A stretch of DNA of 35,231 nt, taken from contig CAKTWI010000024.1 of NCBI GenBank assembly GCA_934630815.1, positions 1 through 35,231 on the forward strand. Direction: 5' to 3'. The notes under the pieces were generated by a model, which was given only the letters and a program-made list of their open reading frames with translations, ran no database searches and was not told the origin of the DNA. A program made the position numbers and the translations under genes. Shown here piece after piece: positions 7,674-17,855 of the stretch (position 1 is the stretch's first letter; each line of letters starts with the position of its first letter). This DNA comes from an uncultured Senegalimassilia sp. GTDB lineage: Bacteria; Actinomycetota; Coriobacteriia; Coriobacteriales; Eggerthellaceae.

Positions 7674-8903
7674 TTACTGTGCGCGGCGGGGCTTGCGGGA
7701 CAGGCGCAATGCCGCGATTTCGGCAGCCACCGCGCAAGCGGTGAAGGCAGCGGAGACGAACGGCATCGCCAGAAGCGGCATGCAAGTGATGAACACGCCT
7801 GCGGCGAACGACCCGAGCGCGCTGCCGAGCTGCAACGAGGAGTTCGACAAACTGACGGCAAACGCCGCCTCATCCCCGGCGTTGAGCATGATGAATGAAT
7901 TCTGCGCCGGTAAGAATCCCCAGGATATGCCCGTCCACATACACGCTGCCGCCAGCGCCGCAGGCCACGACCCCGTGACAAGCCCCAACATCACCAGCGT
8001 TACCGCCTGAAGCGCCACGCAGCCGATGACCGCCGAAGCCGAGCCGAAGCGATCGGCTGCCCAGCCGCTTGCCTTCGAGCCGATCATGCTCATCAATCCG
8101 AAGGCGAACAGGGAGCCGCTCACCCACTCCGGCTGGGGAAGCACGCTTTCCATGAACGGCGTGATGTAGGTGTTCATGGAAGCGTATCCCACGAACATGA
8201 GCACGGTGCAAATCAGCGGCAGCACCACGCAGGGGTTGCGGAACACGCGCAGCGCATCGGCGTTGCGACGGCCTTGCCCAGCCGATGAGCTGCTCGGCGC
8301 GTCGGGTACGCGCACCACGAGCGCGATGACCGCGAACGCGACGCACGCTGCGACGACGAGCACCCAATACGCCTGCTGCCAGGTGATGACGTTGCGCAGC
8401 ATGCGCGCAGCGGGAAGCGCGAAGACGAACGAAGCGCTGAACCCCAGCGCCACGTTCGACATGGCCGATGCGGCATGCGAAGGGCCGGCGATGCGGCTTG
8501 CCGCGATATAGGCGGTTGCCGCAAAGGTGCCGTTGCCCACGCCCATGACGGCACGACCCGTCAAAATGACGGGATAGATGGGCGTGGCTGCGCATATGGC
8601 CATGCCCACCGCCATAAGGGCAAGACTGACCAGCAGCAACGTTTTCGGTCCGCGCGAGGTGAGCGCCATAACCAGAAGCGGCGTGCCGATGGCGTTGCAC
8701 ACGCCGTAGACGCCCATCATGAGGCTCACCTGGGATAGGTCGATGCCGGCGATTTGCGCGACCTGATCGGGCACACCCAAGATGTACTGGTAGGCGCATC
8801 CGAACACGAAGCAGCTGAGCGCCAACACCAAGATCATGAGATTGCCGCGCGCGCGGCTGGGCATCTCCGCCGCGGATGCCGTCGCCATCTCGGAGCCGCT
8901 CAT
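7674..8903 (-). CDS. MFS transporter, AraJ/drug-exporter type
   Basis: A 409-residue, 12-helix major facilitator permease of the inner membrane, probably a proton-driven exporter. The sequence shows two six-helix halves separated by a polar loop rich in Ser, Gly and Arg (VPDAPSSSSAGQGRRNAD, about residues 190-210). An A-motif-like loop follows the second helix, and the segment TGRAVMGVGNGTFAATAY is typical of helices 4-5. The second half includes SKASGWAADRFGSASAV. No substrate can be assigned. The start at 8903 is 4 nt after the stop of the U32 gene with GAGGG close upstream; a longer in-frame start at 8993 would lie inside that gene. The two genes are very likely co-transcribed. Confidence 0.85.
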   Translation of the reverse strand: MSGSEMATASAAEMPSRARGNLMILVLALSCFVFGCAYQYILGVPDQVAQIAGIDLSQVSLMMGVYGVCNAIGTPLLVMALTSRGPKTLLLVSLALMAVGMAICAATPIYPVILTGRAVMGVGNGTFAATAYIAASRIAGPSHAASAMSNVALGFSASFVFALPAARMLRNVITWQQAYWVLVVAACVAFAVIALVVRVPDAPSSSSAGQGRRNADALRVFRNPCVVLPLICTVLMFVGYASMNTYITPFMESVLPQPEWVSGSLFAFGLMSMIGSKASGWAADRFGSASAVIGCVALQAVTLVMLGLVTGSWPAALAAACMWTGISWGFLPAQNSFIMLNAGDEAAFAVSLSNSSLQLGSALGSFAAGVFITCMPLLAMPFVSAAFTACAVAAEIAALRLSRKPRRAQ

Positions 8904-8907
8904 GCCC

Positions 8908-10173
8908 TCACTTCCTGCGCGCCTTGGGGGCGGAATCCACGCGAATGCGCAGCAGATCGCCCGGCTGCAAGGAGATATCGCTGGTGAACGCATAGGTTTC
9001 CATAGTGCGATTCGCCACCGGCACCGGCTCGGGTGATGGATTGGGGCGATCGTCGCTTGGCTGCACCAGCCAGGTGAGGCCCCTCACGTTCGCCGTTGCA
9101 ATGGCCTTGCGCGGAGAAAGCGCCTCAAGCTCATCACCTTCGCGGAAGCGGTTGTGACACGTGGCCTCGATTCGCCACCTGCCCTCCCCTTCGGGGCTGC
9201 AGCTGGTCACCGTAGCCGCATGCAAGTAATCCTTGTCGTAGCCGTCGCGCTCCTGGCGTTGGCTTGGCTGGCCGAAATAGAAACCGGTGCCATAGGGGCG
9301 ATGCGAAATGGCGTGCAAGTCGGACATGACCGTGGATGGATCGGCGCCATCCATGACCGCCCGATAGGCATGCACCACCGTGGCAACGTAGAACGCGCGC
9401 TTGTTGCGGCCTTCGATCTTAAACGAGCTGACGCCAGCTTGCGCCAGCTCATCGAGATGCTCGATCATGCACAGGTCGTGCGCGTTCATGACATAGGTGC
9501 CGCGCACGTCCTCCTCGATAGGGTAATACGCGCCGGGGCGCTTCTCCTCGACGAGCGCATAGCTCCATCGGCACGGCTGCGCGCAATAGCCCTTGTTGCC
9601 CGAGCGCCCCGTCATGGCCGCCGACAACATGCAGCGCCCCGAGAAGGCCATGCACATGGCGCCATGCACGAACGCCTCGATCTCAAGATCGCGCGGCGCC
9701 TGCGCGCGCAGCTCGGCGATGTCCTCCACGCTCATCTCGCGCGCGACCACCACGCGCGAGGCGCCCAGATCGTGCCAGGTGCGCGCTGCTTCGGCATTCA
9801 TCACGGAAGCCTGCGTGCTCACATGCAGCTCCATGTGCGGCGCGTAACGTTTCGCCAGGGAAAATGCGCCAAGGTCGCTGACGATGAGCGCGTCGGCGCC
9901 CGAGGCGTCAAGAGCCTCAAGATACGGCGGCAGGGCGGCGATATCCGCCTGGTTCATAAGCGTGTTCACCGTCACGTACGCCTTCACGCCCGCCGCGTGG
10001 GCGAACGCGACGGCGGACGGGATATCGTCAAGCGTGAAGTTTTCGGCGCGTTGGCGCATGCCGAACCTATCAGCGGCCAAATACACCGCATCCGCCCCGA
10101 AACGAACGGCGGCCTCCAGCTGGCTGCGGCCGCCCGCAGGCGCGAGAAGCTCGGTTGTTGAAAAATCAGTCAT
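8908..10173 (-). CDS. U32 family peptidase-like protein (TrhP/YegQ-like)
   Basis: A 421-residue cytoplasmic protein. The N-terminus ELLAPAGGRSQLEAAVRFG and the segment VHVSTQASVMN-like HVSTQASVMNAEA are typical of U32 proteins, and EAFVHGAMCMAFSGRCMLS (about residues 160-180) is the U32 family signature. Cysteines in GRSGNKGYCAQPCRW and in the signature could bind an Fe-S cluster, as proposed for TrhP. In E. coli and Bacillus, relatives act in tRNA uridine hydroxylation (TrhP, YrrMNO) rather than as bulk proteases, so a tRNA-modification role is as likely as proteolysis. The start at 10173 (sequence MTDFSTTELLAP) fits the family; an in-frame start at 10257 adds 28 unlike residues. It precedes the MFS gene by 4 nt. 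Confidence 0.85.
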   Translation of the reverse strand: MTDFSTTELLAPAGGRSQLEAAVRFGADAVYLAADRFGMRQRAENFTLDDIPSAVAFAHAAGVKAYVTVNTLMNQADIAALPPYLEALDASGADALIVSDLGAFSLAKRYAPHMELHVSTQASVMNAEAARTWHDLGASRVVVAREMSVEDIAELRAQAPRDLEIEAFVHGAMCMAFSGRCMLSAAMTGRSGNKGYCAQPCRWSYALVEEKRPGAYYPIEEDVRGTYVMNAHDLCMIEHLDELAQAGVSSFKIEGRNKRAFYVATVVHAYRAVMDGADPSTVMSDLHAISHRPYGTGFYFGQPSQRQERDGYDKDYLHAATVTSCSPEGEGRWRIEATCHNRFREGDELEALSPRKAIATANVRGLTWLVQPSDDRPNPSPEPVPVANRTMETYAFTSDISLQPGDLLRIRVDSAPKARRK

Positions 10174-10395
10174 CGGCAGCAATCTTCGTAGTAATCGGTC
10201 CAATACAAACACGAAAGCCGCCGCGCAGCCTCGAACCCATCCGGTCGGATGCCGCACGGCAAATCCGGCACCTTCGCTTCAGGCCCGGCGAAACGCATCT
10301 TGCGTCAGGCCAGGCGGAGCGCGGCCTTTCGACCACGCCCGCAAGGTTGAAGACGGGAACGAAGCGGCGCAGCGGCCCGCAACGTCGGTTTTATC
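10174..10395. other. Gap between cysS and the U32 gene
   Basis: Contains GC-rich sequence without a clear terminator, promoter or coding signal. The U32 gene may be read from an unrecognised promoter here or by read-through from cysS. Confidence 0.4.
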
Positions 10396-11916
10396 CTACT
10401 TGCCCTCGGAGGGGTCGTAGCTGACGCGAGCACCCTGAGGGGTGTCCTCGATGGTGAAGCCCAGCCCCGTAAGGCCATCGCGTACGGCATCGGCCACGGC
10501 CCAGTTCTTCTCGGCACGCGCGGTGGCACGAGCCTCGAGCAGAGCGTCGACAGCCTCATGAGCATCGGAGCCTTCGTAGCCGGCAACCTGTTTCGCCAGG
10601 TCGACGACCTCGGCCGGGTATGCGTCGGCCTGCGCATCCTCCCAATCCTGCGGGGCAACCTCCACGCCGAACACGCGCATGAGCGTGGTAATGGTCTCGC
10701 GCAGATCGCGCACGGCGGGAACATCGGAAAGCGCCAGCGTTTTGTCGGCGATCTGGGTGTTCGCGAAACCGACCAGATCGAACACTTCGCCCAGTGCGCG
10801 CGGGGCGTTGAAGTCGTCGTCCATGGCCAGGACGAACTCGACGCGCGTGGACTTCGCCTGCTTCAGGATGGCCTGCGTATCAAGCGGGCTGGGCACATCC
10901 TGAGCATTCTTCATCTGCCAGTCAAGGTTGCGCACGGCGTTCTCGATGCGGGAAAGCGCGGATGCGGCCTCGTCAAGGCGCTCGTCGGAGAAATCGAGCG
11001 GGCTGCGATAATGCGTCTGCAGCATAAGGAAACGCAGCACATCGGGGGACGTGGTCTTGAGGATGTCGCGCAACAGCAGGAAGTTGCCCAGCGATTTGCT
11101 CATCTTCTCGTGGTTGATCTGCAGCATGCCGCTGTGCATCCAGTGGTTGGCGAAGGTGCAGCCGCATGCGGCCTCGGACTGGGCGCGCTCGTTCTCATGA
11201 TGCGGGAACACCAAATCGGCGCCGCCGCCGTGGATGTCGAAGGGCAGGCCCAGGTACTTGCGCGACATGGCCGAGCACTCGATGTGCCAACCGGGACGGC
11301 CCTGGCCCCACGGGCTTTCCCAAGAGGGCTCGCCGGGCTTGGCGGCCTTCCACAACGCGAAGTCGAGATGGTCGCGCTTGCGATCTTCCAGGCCCTGGCC
11401 GTCGGCGCGCAGTTCTCGATGACCGCCTTCCATCTCGTCGATGTTGCGACCGGACAGCGCGCCGTAATCGGCATAGCTGCGCACGCTGAAGTAGACGTCG
11501 CCCTCGACCTCGTACGCATGGCCGCCGTCGATGAGCTCCTGGATGAGCTGGATCATCTCGGGAATCTCCTCGGTTGCGCGCGGGCGCACGTCCGGGTCCT
11601 GCACGTTCATGGCGTGCATGTCGTCGAGGAAGGCCTGCGAATACTCGGCGGCAACCTCGGCTGCGCTGCGGCCCTCTTCGTTAGCCTTCTTGATGATCTT
11701 GTCATCGACATCGGTGATGTTGGAGACGAACTTCACCTCGAAGCCGCGCCAGGAGAGGTAGCGGCGGATGACGTCGAAGCTGACGAAGGTGCGCGCGTTG
11801 CCGATGTGGATGTAGTTGTACACGGTGGGGCCGCATACGTACATGCCGATCTTCCCGTGCTCGAGCGACTCGAAAGGCACCTTCTCACGAAGTTTGGTGT
11901 CGTAAATCTTAAGCAT
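10396..11916 (-). CDS. cysS: Cysteinyl-tRNA synthetase
   Basis: A 506-residue cytoplasmic class I aminoacyl-tRNA synthetase that charges tRNA-Cys. The HIGH-type motif appears as YIHIGNART following CGPTVYN (about residues 22-35). The zinc-binding residues are Cys in CGPTVYN, Cys in HIECSAMS, and the His/Glu in FPHHENE. The KMSKS loop is in [11 protein letters not shown] (about 265-275). The C-terminal helical anticodon-binding region follows. The start at 11916 has AGGAAC just upstream; the in-frame ATG at 11946 lacks one. It follows ispF by 85 nt, so ispD-ispF-cysS is a probable operon, a frequent arrangement in Gram-positive bacteria. Confidence 0.97.
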   Translation of the reverse strand: MLKIYDTKLREKVPFESLEHGKIGMYVCGPTVYNYIHIGNARTFVSFDVIRRYLSWRGFEVKFVSNITDVDDKIIKKANEEGRSAAEVAAEYSQAFLDDMHAMNVQDPDVRPRATEEIPEMIQLIQELIDGGHAYEVEGDVYFSVRSYADYGALSGRNIDEMEGGHRELRADGQGLEDRKRDHLDFALWKAAKPGEPSWESPWGQGRPGWHIECSAMSRKYLGLPFDIHGGGADLVFPHHENERAQSEAACGCTFANHWMHSGMLQINHEKMSKSLGNFLLLRDILKTTSPDVLRFLMLQTHYRSPLDFSDERLDEAASALSRIENAVRNLDWQMKNAQDVPSPLDTQAILKQAKSTRVEFVLAMDDDFNAPRALGEVFDLVGFANTQIADKTLALSDVPAVRDLRETITTLMRVFGVEVAPQDWEDAQADAYPAEVVDLAKQVAGYEGSDAHEAVDALLEARATARAEKNWAVADAVRDGLTGLGFTIEDTPQGARVSYDPSEGK

Positions 11917-12001
11917 TTGCGTTCCTGTTCTATATGCATGCCGCATGGTGCGGCGGATTGACGAAGGCTATGAAGGAAGGGCGCCGAAACCTGCGCCCGG
12001 G

Positions 12002-12499
12002 CTAGCTACATCGCGCCAGCAGGGCCACGGCCGTGGCGGAGATGCCCTCCTGACGGCCCTCGAAACCCAGGTGCTCGGTGGTGGTGGCCTTCACGCCGAC
12101 GTTATCGACCGCGATGCCCATGGCTGCTGCCAGATTCTCGCGCATCTGCTGGCGATGCGGCGCCATCTTCGGCGCCTGAGCCGCGATGACACTATCGACA
12201 TCGATGATCTGGTAGCCCTCTTCGCGCACCTTGTCCGCCACAGCCGCCAGCAGCTTCATGGAATCGGCCCCCTCCCATTCGGGGTCGGTGTCGGGGAAGA
12301 GCTTGCCGATATCGCCGCCGCGGATGGCTCCGAGCAGCGCATCGGCCACGGCATGCGCCAGCACATCGGCATCGGAGTGGCCGAGCAGCCCTAGGGTATG
12401 CGGGATGTCCACCCCGCCGATGATGAGCTTGCGGCCCTCGACCAGCTTATGCACGTCGTAGCCCTGCCCTATGCGGAGGGCGTTGAATTCCAGGCTCAT
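12002..12499 (-). CDS. ispF: 2-C-methyl-D-erythritol 2,4-cyclodiphosphate synthase
   Basis: A 165-residue enzyme of the MEP isoprenoid pathway, a homotrimer. It converts CDP-ME 2-phosphate to the cyclodiphosphate with release of CMP. The metal ligands are visible in GYDVHKL (Asp, His at about 14-16) and in [12 protein letters not shown] (about 40-51). [17 protein letters not shown] is the usual substrate loop. The ATG overlaps the ispD stop codon (ATGA, 12499-12496), so translation is coupled to ispD. Confidence 0.97.
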   Translation of the reverse strand: MSLEFNALRIGQGYDVHKLVEGRKLIIGGVDIPHTLGLLGHSDADVLAHAVADALLGAIRGGDIGKLFPDTDPEWEGADSMKLLAAVADKVREEGYQIIDVDSVIAAQAPKMAPHRQQMRENLAAAMGIAVDNVGVKATTTEHLGFEGRQEGISATAVALLARCS

Positions 12500-13344
12500 T
12501 GCTCCTGCTCACCTTTCTGCTTGAGATAGCGCTCGCGCACGGCGGCGACGAGCATGAGGTAATCTTCCGGCACGGTGAGCTTGATGTTGTCGCGCTTGCC
12601 TTCCACCACAAGGACGCGGCCGCCGAGACGCTCGATCAAGGAGCTGTCATCGGTGCCGACGAAGCCGTCGGAGAGCGCCGAGGCGTGCGCGCGGCGGTAG
12701 ATGCCCGCGCGGAAGACCTGCGGGGTTTGCGCGTTCCAGAACACGCTGCGGTCGGGCGTGCCCACGATAACGCCGTTTTCCACCACCTTGAGCGTATCGA
12801 TGGCGGGATGGGCAACCACAGCGCCATCGGCATCGATGTTGCCCTTGAGCGTGGCGATGGTATGGGCGATCAGATCGGCCGAGATGAGCGGGCGCGCGCC
12901 GTCGTGCATGACCACGTACTCGAACTCCTCGGGTACGAGTTCAAGGCCGGAAAACGCCGATTCCTGACGCGTGGAGCCCGCCGCGGCGACCACGATGGGC
13001 GTGGCGAACGGGAAGGGATCGACGGCCTTGCTCAGGTATTCCGCCTGACGATCGGCCGGGCAAACGATGACGATGAGGCCGATATCGCCCACGGCGTCGA
13101 AGGCCTCGGCCGACCAGGTGAGGATTGGCTTGCCGCCGATTTCCACCAGCTGCTTGCCGCCTTCCTTGCCGAAACGCTCGCCCGTGCCGCCGGCCAAGAT
13201 GATGGCCGCCGTCTTCGGGTTCTTGTCGACCTTGCCCTCAAGGCCGGCCAAGGATTGCGTGAGCGCATCGATGTCAAGCGCCGTGGCCAGATCGGCTGCG
13301 GCGAGCACCGAGGACGAGAACACCGGGTCAACGGTCTTGGGCAT
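12496..13344 (-). CDS. ispD: 2-C-methyl-D-erythritol 4-phosphate cytidylyltransferase
   Basis: A 282-residue enzyme that transfers CMP from CTP to MEP, the step two before IspF. The nucleotide-binding start of the catalytic domain is [14 protein letters not shown] (about residues 46-59) with [14 protein letters not shown] after it. The substrate region has [11 protein letters not shown] and [10 protein letters not shown], and the C-terminus [12 protein letters not shown] and IKLTVPEDY. An extra 44 residues precede the catalytic domain, longer than the usual 230-residue protein. The start at 13344 is supported by AGAGGA 6 nt upstream. A terminator hairpin lies only 18 nt before the start. Confidence 0.95.
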   Translation of the reverse strand: MPKTVDPVFSSSVLAAADLATALDIDALTQSLAGLEGKVDKNPKTAAIILAGGTGERFGKEGGKQLVEIGGKPILTWSAEAFDAVGDIGLIVIVCPADRQAEYLSKAVDPFPFATPIVVAAAGSTRQESAFSGLELVPEEFEYVVMHDGARPLISADLIAHTIATLKGNIDADGAVVAHPAIDTLKVVENGVIVGTPDRSVFWNAQTPQVFRAGIYRRAHASALSDGFVGTDDSSLIERLGGRVLVVEGKRDNIKLTVPEDYLMLVAAVRERYLKQKGEQEQ

Positions 13345-13361
13345 GGTTTCCTCTTTCCGTC

Positions 13362-13397
13362 GAAAACAAATGAGGCGGCCCCTTTCGGGACCGCCTT
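13362..13397 (-). terminator. Terminator of clpC / possible attenuator of ispD
   Basis: AGGCGG (13373-13378) pairs with CCGCCT (13391-13396), with a further CCC/GGG inner helix. TTTGTTTT follows on the minus strand (13370-13363). It lies 118 nt after the clpC stop and its T-run ends 18 nt before the ispD ATG. Confidence 0.75.
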
Positions 13398-13512
13398 ACA
13401 TTCTAAAGCAACTGCCGCGTTTTCGCAGGCACGCTACGCGCTGTATGGAAAAAGAGCGCGTGGCAGGCGTCCCCGTCAGCCCAAGCCAAGCGCAACGGGA
13501 GCAACCGCGACC

Positions 13513-16086
<2,574 letters not shown>

Positions 16087-16133
16087 GAAGCCTCGATTCT
16101 CGCGGCATATGATTATGGTCTCGATTGTTCATG

Positions 16134-16160
16134 TTAGCACTCCCGTCAATGGACTGCTAA
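16134..16160 (-). promoter_or_regulatory. CIRCE element (HrcA operator) of clpC
   Basis: TTAGCACTC (16134-16142), a 9-nt spacer and GACTGCTAA (16152-16160). The consensus is TTAGCACTC-N9-GAGTGCTAA, so only one arm base differs. It lies between the probable promoter (A/T-rich TATACGAT region around 16165-16180, minus strand) and the clpC start. Confidence 0.85.
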
Positions 16161-16412
16161 GCCGTTTACGTATCGTATACATAATAAAGTAGCTCGAAGC
16201 CGCACAGCGCCCGTTGCCCTTGCTACGTGCAATCCGCACACACCGGAAGCGCTTTTAGACCCTTCTTGCCCCTTTTCACCCGGATTTCGCACGCGGTTCT
16301 TCACGAAAGGTCGACAAGCACGCAAGCACGGCGCCTTGACCGACGCGCACGCTTATACTGGTTGCAAAACGCGCAACAGCGCGGCATATCCCCCTTCAAC
16401 CGACAGGATCGC
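16161..16412. other. Divergent intergenic region clpC / AI-2E permease
   Basis: Holds the clpC promoter area next to CIRCE. On the plus strand there is a TATACT (16354-16359) that could serve as -10 for the permease, with no well-spaced -35 (TTGACC at 16336 is too close). No other gene is visible; the in-frame extension of the permease up to 16227 has no ribosome site. Confidence 0.4.
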
Positions 16413-17567
16413 ATGAACAGGCACACCATACGCTACGCCCTTATCCTTGTTGCCGCCCTTGCCGTGGCGGCGCTTGCCGTCGCCCGATTCGACGGCCTCT
16501 GCTCCATCTTCTCAACCGTCTGGTCCGCTCTTGAGCCTTTGGCCATCGGCGCGGTCCTGGCATACCTGCTGAACTTCATAGCAGCGGCGCTCGAATCCCG
16601 ATGGTTTCCGCGCTCGAACAGCGCGCTTGTGGCGAAAACGCGCCGCCCCATCTGCGTCATCCTGGCCATCGCCGCCGTTACCTTGGCGCTTGCGGCGCTG
16701 ACCGCGTTCGTAGGCGGCGAGTTCAAATCCGTGGGCGCCGCCATCATCACCGGCGTTTCGGAAGCTGCGGCCATGGCGTCGCAGGCCATCGCGAACCTTC
16801 CCGGCACGCAGGCCATCCCGATCTTGGACAACGCCACCTGGAACTCCATCGGGCAAAAGGCCCTAGACGCCATGGGCGGCACCGACCAGGCGCTGCGCAT
16901 CGTGGCGCAGACCAGCGGAGAGGTGGCCCATCTGACGCTTTCGATCTTGCTGGGCATGGTGTTCGCGCTGTACCTGCTGCTTGACAAGGACCGCGTGCAC
17001 GCCGGCGCCATGCGCGCGGCCAGCTTCATCCCCGGCGAAACCCTGCGTCGCCGCGTGCTGCACGCATGCAGCATCACCAACGACTGCTTCTCGCGCTTCA
17101 TCCGCGGGCAATGCATCGAGGCCATCATCCTGGGCGCCCTGTGCGCTATCGGCGGCACCATCCTGCAGTTCCCCTATGCGGCCTCCATCGGTCTTATCGT
17201 GGGCGTGTCGTCGCTCATCCCGTTCGCCGGCGCGTGGATCGGCGGCATCATGGGTGCAGCGATGATCCTGTCGCAAGACCCCGTTCAAGCCCTGCAGTTC
17301 ATCGTGTTTCTGGTGGTCCTCCAGCAAATCGAGGGACACCTCATCTACCCGAACGTGGTGGGTCAGTCGGTGGGCCTGCCGAGCATCTGGGTGTTCGTGG
17401 CCGTGATCGCAGGCGGATCGCTGTTCGGCCTTCTGGGCGTGCTTTTGGGCGTGCCCGTCATCTCCACGATCCGAACGCTTGTCATGGAGCACTTCGCGCA
17501 AGCTGACGCTGAAAAAGAAGGCGAAGAGGAAAGCGACGCGGCTATTCAGCCCGCGACGACGGCATAG
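16413..17567 (+). CDS. AI-2E family transporter (PerM/YdiK type)
   Basis: A 384-residue inner-membrane protein of about 7-8 helices, from the family named after the E. coli autoinducer-2 exporter, whose members also export other small molecules or ions. The conserved central part (ALYLLLDKDR-like FALYLLLDKDRVHAGA), RGQCIEAIILGALCAIGG, GVSSLIPFAGAWIGG and the C-terminal IEGHLIYPNVVGQSVGLP plus LLGVLLGVPVISTIR are family hallmarks. The start at 16413 has ACAGGA 4 nt upstream and begins directly before the first helix; an earlier in-frame ATG at 16227 would add 62 polar residues and is rejected. The C-terminus is acidic (AEKEGEEES). Substrate unknown. It is one of the two plus-strand genes. Confidence 0.85.
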   Translation: MNRHTIRYALILVAALAVAALAVARFDGLCSIFSTVWSALEPLAIGAVLAYLLNFIAAALESRWFPRSNSALVAKTRRPICVILAIAAVTLALAALTAFVGGEFKSVGAAIITGVSEAAAMASQAIANLPGTQAIPILDNATWNSIGQKALDAMGGTDQALRIVAQTSGEVAHLTLSILLGMVFALYLLLDKDRVHAGAMRAASFIPGETLRRRVLHACSITNDCFSRFIRGQCIEAIILGALCAIGGTILQFPYAASIGLIVGVSSLIPFAGAWIGGIMGAAMILSQDPVQALQFIVFLVVLQQIEGHLIYPNVVGQSVGLPSIWVFVAVIAGGSLFGLLGVLLGVPVISTIRTLVMEHFAQADAEKEGEEESDAAIQPATTA

Positions 17568-17611
17568 CGGCATCCGCAACGGAACGATTCCCGAACGCGT
17601 CAGGTTAAACT

Positions 17612-17652
17612 TAAGGGACTGACCCCGGAGGAGTTCCGGAGCCAGTCCCTAG
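17612..17652 (+). terminator. Hairpin after the AI-2E permease, possible terminator
   Basis: AGGGACTG (17614-17621) pairs with CAGTCCCT (17643-17650), with an inner CCGG/CCGG helix. The downstream TCTTTATTT begins about 10 nt later, so termination is uncertain. It overlaps the first 68-bp repeat. Confidence 0.4.
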
Positions 17653-17834
17653 TGGCATAGTCTTTATTTAAGCCGTCCAAGTTTTGGGGCGCAGTTCAGA
17701 GTTCCGGAGCCGGCCCATCGCGGCATTGCCGCTATTTTCGCCATCCAAGTTTTGAGGCGTGGGCCAAGCACCGAAGCCACTCCCCCTGCGGCATAACCGT
17801 TATCGAGATCGACCAAGTTTTGGGAGCAGCTCAG
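17631..17834. repeat. Three tandem 68-bp degenerate repeats
   Basis: Units start at 17631, 17699 and 17767. Each has a GAGTTCCGGAGCC-like start (the third reads AGCACCGAAGCC), a GCGGCATA-like centre and the strongest shared motif CCAAGTTTTG at 17677, 17745 and 17813, exactly 68 bp apart. The repeats lie between two convergent genes and code for nothing obvious. Confidence 0.75.
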
Positions 17835-17855
17835 GGCCGCCTTTCCCCCTTCGTT

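Noticed and set aside
16336..16359. TTGACC and TATACT as a promoter for the AI-2E permease
   Set aside because: The spacing is only 12 nt, too short for a functional sigma70 promoter; the TATACT alone may still be a -10.
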